NCBI GenBank assembly: GCA_026707325.1
Contig: JAPOXA010000007.1
Coordinates: forward strand, 56,798-120,797
Length of the DNA stretch: 64,000 bases
Direction: 5' to 3'
From: Acidobacteriota bacterium
GTDB lineage: Bacteria; Acidobacteriota; Thermoanaerobaculia; Multivoradales; Multivoraceae
A program made the position numbers and the translations under genes. Under the pieces are notes generated by a model. It was not told the DNA's origin. It made no database searches and saw nothing but the letters and a program-made list of their open reading frames with translations. Positions 28,826-37,824 of this stretch are shown one piece after another; position 1 is the stretch's first letter; each line of letters opens with the position of its first letter.

Positions 28826-29980
28826 CTACAGTCGATCGGCCCCCCGACCCTCGAACCTCAGGCCGCCGGCGCCGATCGCCACGTCCACGGGCTCGAGGTC
28901 CGAGAGTCCATCGACGGTCCCGGCCGGCCGGCCGGCGAGCATGCAGATCAGGGCGCCCGCCGACTCGCCGGCAAGGGCGCCGGCTCCGGAGATCTTCGCC
29001 GCCCCCCCGGCAGCTTCCACCGACGCGATCCGGCGCGCGACCGCAGGCGGCACGACGCCAAGTTCGACCAGGGCGCAATGACCCTCGGCGATGGCCGCCG
29101 CCGCATCCCGCGGCCCGCCATCCTGGAGCGCCGCGCGGAAGGACTCCACCGCCGCCTCGATGCGGTCGAACACGGCGGCTGTCCGCTCAGGTTCCTCGTC
29201 GTAGCGCCGGCGCACCGCCGTGACCACCGCGCCCGTGGTCTGGCCGGGCGTCCCGCTGTCGAGGATCTCGACCGCACCGGAAAGCCACTCCGGCCGCGGC
29301 AGGTCGTCGAATCGCAACTCGTCGCCCACTCGACGAACGAGCAGGACGCCACCGCGGAGCACCGTGCCGCTGTCGATCCCCGACGGGAAACCGTGCTGCC
29401 GCCGCTCGACCTCGAGTGCCGCCGCCTCGATCGCAACCAGCTCGTCCTCGGCCACGTCGCTTCCGTGACCCGGAACCGGTCGCGTCGCGCCGGCTAGCGA
29501 CCGCACCGCCGCCACGACTCCGATCGCCGCCGCCGCCGAACTGCCCAGGCCAGCGCCGACTGGAACTCCAGACCGCAGCCGCAACTCAAGATCCTGTCCG
29601 GTCAAGTTCGACGCCGCCAGCGCCGGCAGGGACGCTAACGCCTCTCCCACCGCGATCCGGACAAGAGCACTCAGTTCGTCCGCCGGCCGAAAAGACGCCT
29701 CACGCCGACGGAAAGCCTGCCACCGCCGGCGCGCCCGCGCCGTGAACTCGTCGATAGCCCCCCACGAGTGCTCCTCGTCAATGCCGAGGTCGGGCAAGTC
29801 AAGTCTGACCCGGCCGCTCTCCTCCTTGCCGGCCGGCAGCTTCAGGTTCCCCTCGACAGCCAGCCGACACCCCACCGCCGCCACCACCGCCGACCTTCCA
29901 TAAACGGCCGCATGCTCCCCCATCAGGATCACCTTGCCCGGCACGCTCAACCGCACCGCGGCCACCACATCCCCGGTCAT
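28826..29980 (-). CDS. mvk: mevalonate kinase
   Basis: VPGKVILMGEHAAVYGRSAVVAAV, GVPVGAGLGSSAAAAIGVVAA, KISGAGA GHMP motifs. Confidence 0.9.
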   Translation of the reverse strand: MTGDVVAAVRLSVPGKVILMGEHAAVYGRSAVVAAVGCRLAVEGNLKLPAGKEESGRVRLDLPDLGIDEEHSWGAIDEFTARARRRWQAFRRREASFRPADELSALVRIAVGEALASLPALAASNLTGQDLELRLRSGVPVGAGLGSSAAAAIGVVAAVRSLAGATRPVPGHGSDVAEDELVAIEAAALEVERRQHGFPSGIDSGTVLRGGVLLVRRVGDELRFDDLPRPEWLSGAVEILDSGTPGQTTGAVVTAVRRRYDEEPERTAAVFDRIEAAVESFRAALQDGGPRDAAAAIAEGHCALVELGVVPPAVARRIASVEAAGGAAKISGAGALAGESAGALICMLAGRPAGTVDGLSDLEPVDVAIGAGGLRFEGRGADRL

Positions 29981-30234
29981 CGAGCGACCCGAAAGCCCGA
30001 AGCCGTCCTGACGGTCTCGCTCGCCATGGCTCGGGAGATGTTAACGAGACGCCGCCTCGGTCCCGTGAGCACGCCGGCCTCGGGCGCCCCGCGCCAAGTG
30101 CGCAAAGTGGACCAGACGCGGAAAGGCCAGACGCCGAAAGAAACTCCGCCTATTCCGGGTCGAGGTGGTCGGCTGCTCTTCGTTTGGCGGCAAGCAGCAC
30201 GCCGTCCCTGCATGCCACGGACTTGGCGTTTCTC

Positions 30235-30342
30235 TCAGCTACTCTCCTGGTCCGCGAACTTCCGCTCCTCGGCGATCGATGGCGCCGCCAAGACGCAAGC
30301 CACAACGACCGCGCATCTCAATGACTTCCGCATGTCCTGCAT
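30235..30342 (-). CDS. putative small exported peptide (35 aa)
   Basis: hand-read ORF MQDMRKSLRCAVVVACVLAAPSIAEERKFADQESS; preceded by GAAAGGAG Shine-Dalgarno-like sequence; signal-peptide-like; not in supplied track. Confidence 0.35.
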   Translation of the reverse strand: MQDMRKSLRCAVVVACVLAAPSIAEERKFADQESS

Positions 30343-30376
30343 GTGTGGACTCCTTTCTCGGAACTGCGCCGGAGGC

Positions 30377-32721
30377 TCACCGAGACACTCGGCTTTCGCT
30401 CCATGGCGTCACATCAACTTGTTCACAATCGTGTTCGGACAGGCAGCACGTCCACCTTCCCGGCGCCAACGCGCCGATCACGTACTCATTGTCTTCTACG
30501 TCTATCTGCCAGACGCCGTCTATCGCCCTGAGATGTGCCGTGTCCCACCGAACGCCGCCGGGCGACGTGAGCGTCCCGCTGCCGGTCACGGGCGCCCGCA
30601 AGCTACCGCTCAGATCCGGGAGCACGATCTCGATCGGGCCTTGTTCAAGGTCGAAACGCCACCCGGCCATCCCCATCCCCCGTTTCCGCACGAGAACTTC
30701 CAACTGTGGAGCGCCCGACGGCAGCCAGAGATTCGCGGTTCCATCCGCCCGTGTCTTGCCGCCAACGGCGGCCCGATGCGCGCCGACCGTGCCGACCGGT
30801 CTGGCGAACACCTGGGCGCCATCTATAGGGAGGCCGCCCGGCGAGAGCACCGACAGAGAGACGCGTTCCTGCTCCTCCATGTGCAAGTCCGCCTCCGTCA
30901 TCTTCGCCGACTTGCTCACGTTCGCGACGATCCATGGAGAACGTAACTCCTCGCTGTCAGCCCGAGCAGTTGCTCTTACTTCGAAATCTCCTTCGGGGAT
31001 CCCCGCAATCGAGAACCGGCCCTCCACATCCGAGGTTGCCCGCCAACTGGCGGGCAGGCGGGGGTCCCGCTGCTCAAGCTCGCCAGTCGGCACTCTCACG
31101 CTGACGTGGGCGCCGGCGACGACCTCATGAACTCCGGTTGTCGGGGAGTAACGGAACACCCGGCCCTCGATGCCTCCCGCGGCTAACTCGATCTTCACGC
31201 GGGCAATGCCGTCGCCCTCCACGTCGACCTCGATCACACCGGCCTCGCGAAGGGGATGAGGCGTGAAGCCGCCCCAATCGCCCGTTTCCCACTCGCCTTC
31301 GCACGGGTCGCAATGCGACGGCGCCGGGCTGACTTCAACGAACCAGTGCCCGGCGCGAGGCAACCAACCCCCGAAACGCCCGTCTTCGCCGCTGCGAAGG
31401 GCCGTCCGCTCGACCCCCCAGGCGCCCCCGAACCAGACCATGGCGTCGGCCAAAGCTCCTCGACCCTGCCGGATCTCTCCCTGGATCGGCACAGCATCCA
31501 GTTCAACGATCACGCGATCGTCCCCGAAGAACTCGACAGGCTCACGCCCCAGCCGGTTGCCGAAGCGATCGCCAATGTGGAGCTCATACGATCCCGGAGG
31601 CACGTTGCGCCAAATCCACTCGCCCGAGCCGGGATCGCGCGAAGGCGCTCCCACCATCCGCCCCCGGCGGTACACGCCGCCGTCCTCGGAACGGCCCACC
31701 GGTTGCAGCCTCAGGCTCAACTCGTCACCCCTTACGAAGGACTGGGTCAGAACGGACACCGCCAAGCGGGTTCTTGACGGGTAGAGATCGCCCAGGTCGA
31801 CCGCGTCATACAGAGATCCGAGGGACGCGCTCCAGGTATCCGCCGAGCTGACCCGACCCATCTCGTAGTCGCCGGGATGGAGGCCTTCAAACCGAACGAC
31901 GTTCGAGTTGTCGGTCCAGACCAACCGAGCGAACTCGGAGCTGGCGTCCATGCGGCGAAGGAAGAAGCGGCTGCTTCCCCCGTCGTCGCGCTGAAAGCGC
32001 CCGGCGACGACCCCGCCGCGAACCGCTTCGACGACACCGAAGTCCGCGCGATCCGAGACGGTCGCAGCCGACCTTCGAAACGGAATGAACGGTCCCAGAA
32101 GCACTTCCAGATCCGTCCAGAGACCGCGCGCGAAGGGACAGTTGACGCGCACCCATCGTTCGTCCGGGGCTCTCTCGATCTCACATCGTCCGCGGTAGTT
32201 CCCCGGATCGAAGGGAGGCGCCGCTGCCACTGAAGGACCATGAACTCCGTCGACGCGGCCGACGATACCGACATGGTCTTCGCTCAGCAGTGCGACGCCG
32301 CGGTCAGCGCCCCGCAGTTCAAGCCGTACCGTACCGGCGGGAACCAGAACGAGAGCCACCTCGCTCCGGTCCGCAAGCACCATTGCCGCTGGCCCCCACC
32401 AACTTCCGCGCTTGCCACTACCTCCCATGGCGATCCCGCGGCAGTTAGCGGTACGGTCGCGCGGAGATCGACGATGGGAGCGCTTCCAGTAGCAACGCTG
32501 ACGCTGGAGAGCGGCGTCCGCGTCGCGGCGTCGAGGAACTCCACGGCAACTTCAGCCGGGATTCGATCATCCTCCGTTCCCCTGAACTCGACGTGAGCGA
32601 CCAACTCCACCGTTTCGGGCACTTGCGCCTCAACCGCTACGGCGCCGACGAACAGGCCCGCCAGCAGGAACGCGCCCAGGCTGGCGCGCCGGGAATCTCG
32701 CACGATGCGGCTTCCTTCCAT
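30377..32721 (-). pseudogene. secreted carboxypeptidase-regulatory-like/Ig-fold repeat protein split by an apparent frameshift near 32420
   Basis: ORF 32284..32832 supplies start plus signal peptide (MEGSRIVRDSRRASLGAFLLAGLFVGAVAVEAQ); ORF 30377..32428 supplies the body with VEGRFSIAGIPEGDFEVRATA-type domains; frames meet at a GGTGGGGGCC tract. Confidence 0.55.
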
Positions 32722-32723
32722 GC

Positions 32724-32867
32724 TCAATACTCCGGCGCACCCCAGTCGCACGACCCTCCGGACTCGCACGTGACCGTGCGCTTCACCAGCCGCCCCTCTT
32801 CGTCGAACTCGAGCACGACCGTCCTGTAGCACCAGAAGTCGTTGCCAGGTTGTCTACCTGAAGAACG
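32724..32867 (-). pseudogene. orphan C-terminal coding fragment without an evident start
   Basis: hand-read frame ...GNDFWCYRTVVLEFDEEGRLVKRTVTCESGGSCDWGAPEY* opening after an in-frame TAG, ending 2 nt before the ATG of the downstream gene. Confidence 0.3.
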
Positions 32868-33063
32868 CTAGCGACTCTGGATGGCGATGTCCGGCCAGAA
32901 GTTAGCGAGTTTTGGCCATTCTTTGGCAAGACCGGCCAGATCCGTACCAGCGGGCGGGTCAGCGCACCTCAAGGGAGCCAGGCGAAGCTCCAGGACGGCA
33001 CTCGCAGGCGAGGCCGAAGCCCTCAGGCCTGCCGCAGCCCGTTGGAGCTACGCCGAATCGAGG

Positions 33064-34341
33064 TCAAACCCCGCTTGCGGCGCCGGAGCGGCCCAGCCGC
33101 TCGTGGGCACGCGCCAGGTCGCGCGACGTGAACGCCGCGGTCAGGGAGAGTTCGCCGGCGAGGACGACGGCGCCGACGATCTCGGCCAGCCGTCGCACCG
33201 CCGCGCCCGGCCGCTCCGCGTCTGGCCGCACGCCCATCACCGCGAGCGCCTCGCGCTGGGTGTCGAGACCGGTGCCGCCGCCGATCGCCGCCAGCGGGCA
33301 ATCGGGCATGTAGACCGAGGCGTAGACCGAGCCGTCTTCCCGCGCCTCGAACGAGGCAACGCCCATCGCGCCCTCGACGACGTGGGCGAGATCCTGGCCG
33401 CAGGCGACGAAGACCGCCGCCAGCACGTTCGCGAACTGCGCGTTGAAGGCGAGGGCGCCGGCCGCCACGGAACCGAGCAGGTTCTTGCGGTAGGCCACGT
33501 CCTGGAGCGCATTCGCCTCCGACTTGAGGACCTTGCGCACGGTCGTCTCGTCCAGCACGACCTCGGCGTGAATCCGCTTGCCGCGGCCGAGCTGGTAATT
33601 GACCGCGGAGGGTTTCTTGTCGACGCAGTAGTTGCCGGACAGCGCGACGCACTGGACGCCGGTCTCCGGCTCGATCAGTTCGGACACGAGGCGGTCGCAG
33701 GCGATGGTCACCATGTTCATGCCCATCGCGTCACCGGTCCCGAAGCGGAACCGAAGGAACACGGTGCTGCCGACCACCGACGGTCGAATGTCGCGAAGTT
33801 CCAGGAAGCGGCTTGTCTCCTGCGCCTTGGCGCGAATCCTCTCCTCGTTGGCTTCCAGCCACTCGAGCAGCCGCCGGGTGTCCTCGATCCCCGTCGTGCG
33901 GAAGACCGGCGCCCGGGTCATGCCCACGTCCTCGACGAAGACGGTGGCGCCGCCCGCCGCCGTGATCGCGCGACAGCCGCGGTTCACGCTGGCAAGCAGC
34001 GCCCCCTCGGTGGTCGCCATCGGCACGCAGACCGTGCCGTCGATCTCGCTCCCCCGTACGTGAACCGGCCCGGCGACGCCCATCGGCACCTGGGCGGCGC
34101 CGATGAAGTTCTCGCAGTTCTGAGTGGACGCCCGTTCGCCGTCCAGCGCGTAGCTGCCGATCGCCGTGAGCGGACCGCTGCCCGTCGCCAGGTCCAGAGC
34201 ACGGCGACGCACCGCGGCCTGCCCCGCCGCGTCGAGGCCCGGCGGCGGCCTGTGGAAGCCGCGCTCCGAACCGGCGATCTCGGCCGCCGCGGCCTCGAGT
34301 TCGGGGGCCAGTTCCGAGCCGGAATCCAGCCGATCAGCCAT
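33064..34341 (-). CDS. hydroxymethylglutaryl-CoA reductase, class I-like
   Basis: ENFIGAAQVPMGVAGPVHV, MATTEGALLASVNRGCRAI, GTGDAMGMNMV. Confidence 0.94.
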   Translation of the reverse strand: MADRLDSGSELAPELEAAAAEIAGSERGFHRPPPGLDAAGQAAVRRRALDLATGSGPLTAIGSYALDGERASTQNCENFIGAAQVPMGVAGPVHVRGSEIDGTVCVPMATTEGALLASVNRGCRAITAAGGATVFVEDVGMTRAPVFRTTGIEDTRRLLEWLEANEERIRAKAQETSRFLELRDIRPSVVGSTVFLRFRFGTGDAMGMNMVTIACDRLVSELIEPETGVQCVALSGNYCVDKKPSAVNYQLGRGKRIHAEVVLDETTVRKVLKSEANALQDVAYRKNLLGSVAAGALAFNAQFANVLAAVFVACGQDLAHVVEGAMGVASFEAREDGSVYASVYMPDCPLAAIGGGTGLDTQREALAVMGVRPDAERPGAAVRRLAEIVGAVVLAGELSLTAAFTSRDLARAHERLGRSGAASGV

Positions 34342-35377
34342 CGCCGGTCTCCTTCACCAGCGGCACGCGGCGCAGCGCCGCCAGGTCCGCGGCGCCGGTG
34401 CAGAACATGCAGGTGCGCAGTTCGAAGGCCGTGCGGGAGATCCGGTCGACCACGGCAGCGGTCGACCTGTTGGCCGCTTCGAGGAACGGGAACGCCATGC
34501 CGGCGATGTCGGCGCCGAGCGCGAGCGCCTTCGCCGCGTCGACGCCGGAGCGGATGCCGCCGCTGCCGATGACCCGGACGCCGGGAACCGCCGCCAACTG
34601 GCGGATCGACTCCGGCGTCGGCAGCCCCCAGTCGGCGAAGCGCTCGCCGAGCGCCACCTCGTCGGCCCGGGCCGCCTCGATCCGCGCCCAGCTCGTGCCT
34701 CCCACTCCCGCGGTGTCCAGGATCCGTACGCCGACGTTGGCAAGCTCGCGGCCTACCGCGGCCGAGATGCCGCAGCCGATCTCCTTGACCACCACCGGCA
34801 CGTCGAGCGCCTCGACCACGCGGGCGATCTTCGGCAGCAGTCCGCGGAAGTTCAGTTGGCCTTCCGGCTGCAGCGCCTCCTGCAGGGCGTTGAGGTGCAG
34901 CACCAGGGCGTCCGCCCCGACCATGTCGACCGCCACGCGGCACTCGTCGATGCCGTAGCCGTAGTTCAGTTGCACCGCGCCCAGGTTGGCCAGGATCGGC
35001 ACGCTGGGGGCGAACTCCCGCACCCGGAAGCTCGCCGCCGTCTCCGGGTCGTCGATCGCCTTGCGCTGCGACCCGACCCCGAGGGCGACCCTCCCCGCCT
35101 CCGCCGCCTCGGCCAGACGGCGATTGATCTCCTCCGCGGCGCCCGTCCCCCCCGTCATGCAGGAGATGAGCAGGGGCGCCTTGAGTTCCCGTCCCAGGAA
35201 GTCGCCGCCGATCCGCACGTCCTCGAAATCGATCTCCGGCAGCGCCCGATGCTCGAACCGGTAATCGTCGAAGTAGCTGCGCTCGACCTGCATGCGCCGA
35301 TCCAGCGCCAGCCGGATGTGCTCCGCCTTGCGATCCCGCTCGCCCTCCGCCGCCGCCAGCAGCGGACGGGTACTCAC
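34334..35377 (-). CDS. fni: type 2 isopentenyl-diphosphate delta-isomerase
   Basis: RKAEHIRLAL, PLLISCMTGGT, LGVGSQRKAIDDPE, IGSGGIRSGVDAAKALALGADIAGMAFPFL. Confidence 0.95.
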   Translation of the reverse strand: MSTRPLLAAAEGERDRKAEHIRLALDRRMQVERSYFDDYRFEHRALPEIDFEDVRIGGDFLGRELKAPLLISCMTGGTGAAEEINRRLAEAAEAGRVALGVGSQRKAIDDPETAASFRVREFAPSVPILANLGAVQLNYGYGIDECRVAVDMVGADALVLHLNALQEALQPEGQLNFRGLLPKIARVVEALDVPVVVKEIGCGISAAVGRELANVGVRILDTAGVGGTSWARIEAARADEVALGERFADWGLPTPESIRQLAAVPGVRVIGSGGIRSGVDAAKALALGADIAGMAFPFLEAANRSTAAVVDRISRTAFELRTCMFCTGAADLAALRRVPLVKETGDG

Positions 35378-35469
35378 GCGACCGCTCCGATCTTGCGGCT
35401 ACACATGCGCGGCACTGTACCGGAACTCGCGTAAGTGAAGCGTTCACGGTCGGATGCGGCTTCGGTGAC

Positions 35470-35654
35470 ACCCGCCCGCAGCGGGTCCGGGGGAGGGGTG
35501 CCCAGGGGGTCGGAGGCACGCGACTTCCTCCGCCGACCCAGTCACCGACGCCGCCACGAAGCGCAGCCGACAACAGCGAGCCCACCCTTCCCATCCTCTC
35601 CCCGAGGGCGAGCGTCCCCTGGCACCCCTCCGCCCGGTCCCGTCGCGGGCGGGT
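35470..35654. repeat. dispersed intergenic element, copy B: imperfect ~39 bp terminal inverted repeat
   Basis: ACCCGCCCGCAGCGGGTCCGGGGGAGGGGTGCCCAGGGG ... CCCCTGGCACCCCTCCGCCCGGTCCCGTCGCGGGCGGGT; interior homologous to copy A at 58013..58192. Confidence 0.75.
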
Positions 35655-35684
35655 GGTACCGACGTCGCTACGCCGACACGCGGC

Positions 35685-36734
35685 TCAGCCGCCGATGCGG
35701 AACATCTCGACGCGCTGGGGAGCCGGCTGCAGGCCGGCGCGCAGGCGTTCGGCGCGGACCTCGGAGTAGCGGTCTTCGCGCTGGCGCCAGTGGGCGGCAA
35801 GAAAGGCGAGCAGCTCTTCATCGGTCGCGCCGGCACGGAGGCGGTCGCGAAGCGACGGGCCGGTGTCGGCGAAGAGGCAGGTGTAGAGACGGCCGTCGGA
35901 GGAGAGGCGGGCTCTGGCGCAGTCGCCGCAGAATGGGCGGCTGATGGAGGGGATGACCCCGAACTCGACGCCGTCGTCGAGGTAGCGGAAACGCTCGGCG
36001 ACGTCGCTGGGCTGGGCGCGGTCGACGGGTTCGAAGGCCCAACGTTCGGCGATGCGGTCGGCGATCCCGGAGGCGGTGACGACCTGGTCGAGGCTCCAGT
36101 CGTTGACGGTACCGACGTCCATGAACTCGATGAAGCGGACGATGTGGCCGCGTTCCTTGAAGTAGCTCGCGATGTCGGCGACTTCGTCCTCGTTCGTGCC
36201 CTTCATGACGACGGTGTTGATCTTGATCGGGCCGAGGCCGGCGTCGGCAGCGGCGTCGATCCCTTCGAGCACCTGGCCGACGCCGTGGCCGAGGCCGGTG
36301 ACGCGGCCGAAGACGTCGTCGTGGAGGGACTCGACGCTGACCGTCACACGGTTGAGGCCGGCGTCGGCAAGCGCCTGCGCCTTGGCCCCGAGCAGGGCGC
36401 CGTTGGTGGTCAGGGCCAGGTCCTCCACTCCCGGCACGGCGGCCAGAATCCGGACGAGTTCCTCGATGTCCCGCCGCAGCAGCGGCTCGCCTCCGGTCAA
36501 CCGCAGTTTACGGACACCGAGTTGCACGAACAGTCGAACCAGGCGTTCAATCTCCTCGAACGTCATCAACTGCTGCCTGGACAGGAACTTGTACTCCCGG
36601 TCCGCCGGCATGCAGAACGTGCAGCGGAAGTTGCAGCGGTCGATGACCGAGATGCGCAAGTCGCGCACCGGCCGGCCGAGGCGGTCGATGACCGCGAGAG
36701 GCGAGGCGCCGCCGTTCGTGGAGTCGAGAGACAT
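35685..36734 (-). CDS. moaA: GTP 3',8-cyclase MoaA
   Basis: RISVIDRCNFRCTFCMP radical SAM CxxxCxxC, LRLTGGEPLLR, second cluster CGDCARARLSSDGRLYTCLF, terminal IGG. Confidence 0.97.
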   Translation of the reverse strand: MSLDSTNGGASPLAVIDRLGRPVRDLRISVIDRCNFRCTFCMPADREYKFLSRQQLMTFEEIERLVRLFVQLGVRKLRLTGGEPLLRRDIEELVRILAAVPGVEDLALTTNGALLGAKAQALADAGLNRVTVSVESLHDDVFGRVTGLGHGVGQVLEGIDAAADAGLGPIKINTVVMKGTNEDEVADIASYFKERGHIVRFIEFMDVGTVNDWSLDQVVTASGIADRIAERWAFEPVDRAQPSDVAERFRYLDDGVEFGVIPSISRPFCGDCARARLSSDGRLYTCLFADTGPSLRDRLRAGATDEELLAFLAAHWRQREDRYSEVRAERLRAGLQPAPQRVEMFRIGG

Positions 36735-36765
36735 GAACGGACAATGCTACGCGAGCCCGCGTGGT

Positions 36766-36840
36766 CGCCGCTTCGCGGCGCGTCGGCGGGTCAGAAGACC
36801 CGCGGCCACAGCCGGCGAGGGCGCCGGCGCACCCGGTGGG
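36766..36840. repeat. modular intergenic hairpin repeat, locus b (modules A, B, C)
   Basis: CGCCGCTTCGCGGCG 36766..36780; GCGGGTCAGAAGACCCGC 36786..36803; CAGCCGGCGAGGGCGCCGGCGCACCCGGTGGG 36809..36840. Confidence 0.85.
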
Positions 36841-36845
36841 TCCCG

Positions 36846-37781
36846 CTAACGCTCGTCGCGCAGCCAGTTGTCGATCAGACGGCGGGCGATGGAGAACGGC
36901 GGCGGTAGCCGCACCTCGCGGGCCCGCAGCGCGTACTCCAGTTCGGCGCGGGTCGCCCACACGGCCTGCTCCAGCTCTTCCGTGTCCACCCGCACGTCGC
37001 CGCCGGGCGACGTCGCATAGAAACCGAGCATGATCGAGGTCGGGAACGGCCAGGGCTGGGAGGAGTGATAACGGACCGAGTCCACCGCGATGCCGGTCTC
37101 CTCCAGGACCTCGCGGGCAACCGCGCTCTCCAGGCTCTCGCCGGGCTCGACGAAGCCGGCGAGGGCCGAGAACATGCCCGGCGGCCAGGAGGCCTGGCGG
37201 CCGAGCAGGCAGGACCCGTCTTCCGCCGCGGCACCGGTGTGAACGAGCATGATGACGGCCGGGTCGGTGCGCGGGAAGTGCTCCGCCCCGCAGCCCGTAC
37301 ACACGCGGAGGTGGCCCGCCTGCCGGCTCGCCGTGGCGGCGCCGCACTGGCCGCAGAAACGGTGGCGGCGATGCCAGGTGGCCATGGCGCGGGCATAGGC
37401 GAGCAGGTTGCCGCCCTGACCGCTCATCGCGGCGCCCACCTGCCGCAGTTCGACGAAACGGCCGGCCCCGCGCAGCGGACCGGCGAGGGGATCCTCGCGG
37501 TCGGACAGGTCGACCGAGAAGTAAGCCACGCCTTCCGCTTCCCCCAGGAACACGACCTCCTCCGCCTGCTCGACGAGCCCCCTGGCCTCGACCGCGGGCA
37601 CCACTCCCGGCGCCGGCCCCTGGTCCCCGGCGTGCGCGTCGAAGACCAGACTGCGCTCGCGCCAGACCGCGGTCAACCGGCTGTTCGGATCCGCCAGTCT
37701 CCGCGCCAGCCAGTCGGCGTCGCCGCGCCGCTCCGAACGCCGGTCGACCGCCGGTTCGGCCAGTGCGTTGTGGGACCTCAT
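36846..37781 (-). CDS. nudC: NAD(+) diphosphatase (Nudix)
   Basis: FCGQCGAATASRQAGHLRVCTGC zinc ribbon; GFVEPGESLESAVAREVLEETGI Nudix box; start chosen at MRSHN to avoid overlap (ORF track opens at 37847). Confidence 0.92.
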   Translation of the reverse strand: MRSHNALAEPAVDRRSERRGDADWLARRLADPNSRLTAVWRERSLVFDAHAGDQGPAPGVVPAVEARGLVEQAEEVVFLGEAEGVAYFSVDLSDREDPLAGPLRGAGRFVELRQVGAAMSGQGGNLLAYARAMATWHRRHRFCGQCGAATASRQAGHLRVCTGCGAEHFPRTDPAVIMLVHTGAAAEDGSCLLGRQASWPPGMFSALAGFVEPGESLESAVAREVLEETGIAVDSVRYHSSQPWPFPTSIMLGFYATSPGGDVRVDTEELEQAVWATRAELEYALRAREVRLPPPFSIARRLIDNWLRDER

Positions 37782-37824
37782 GAGGCCCAGGTCGAGCCCG
37801 GAGTGGGGGCGGTCCCCCGGCCGG

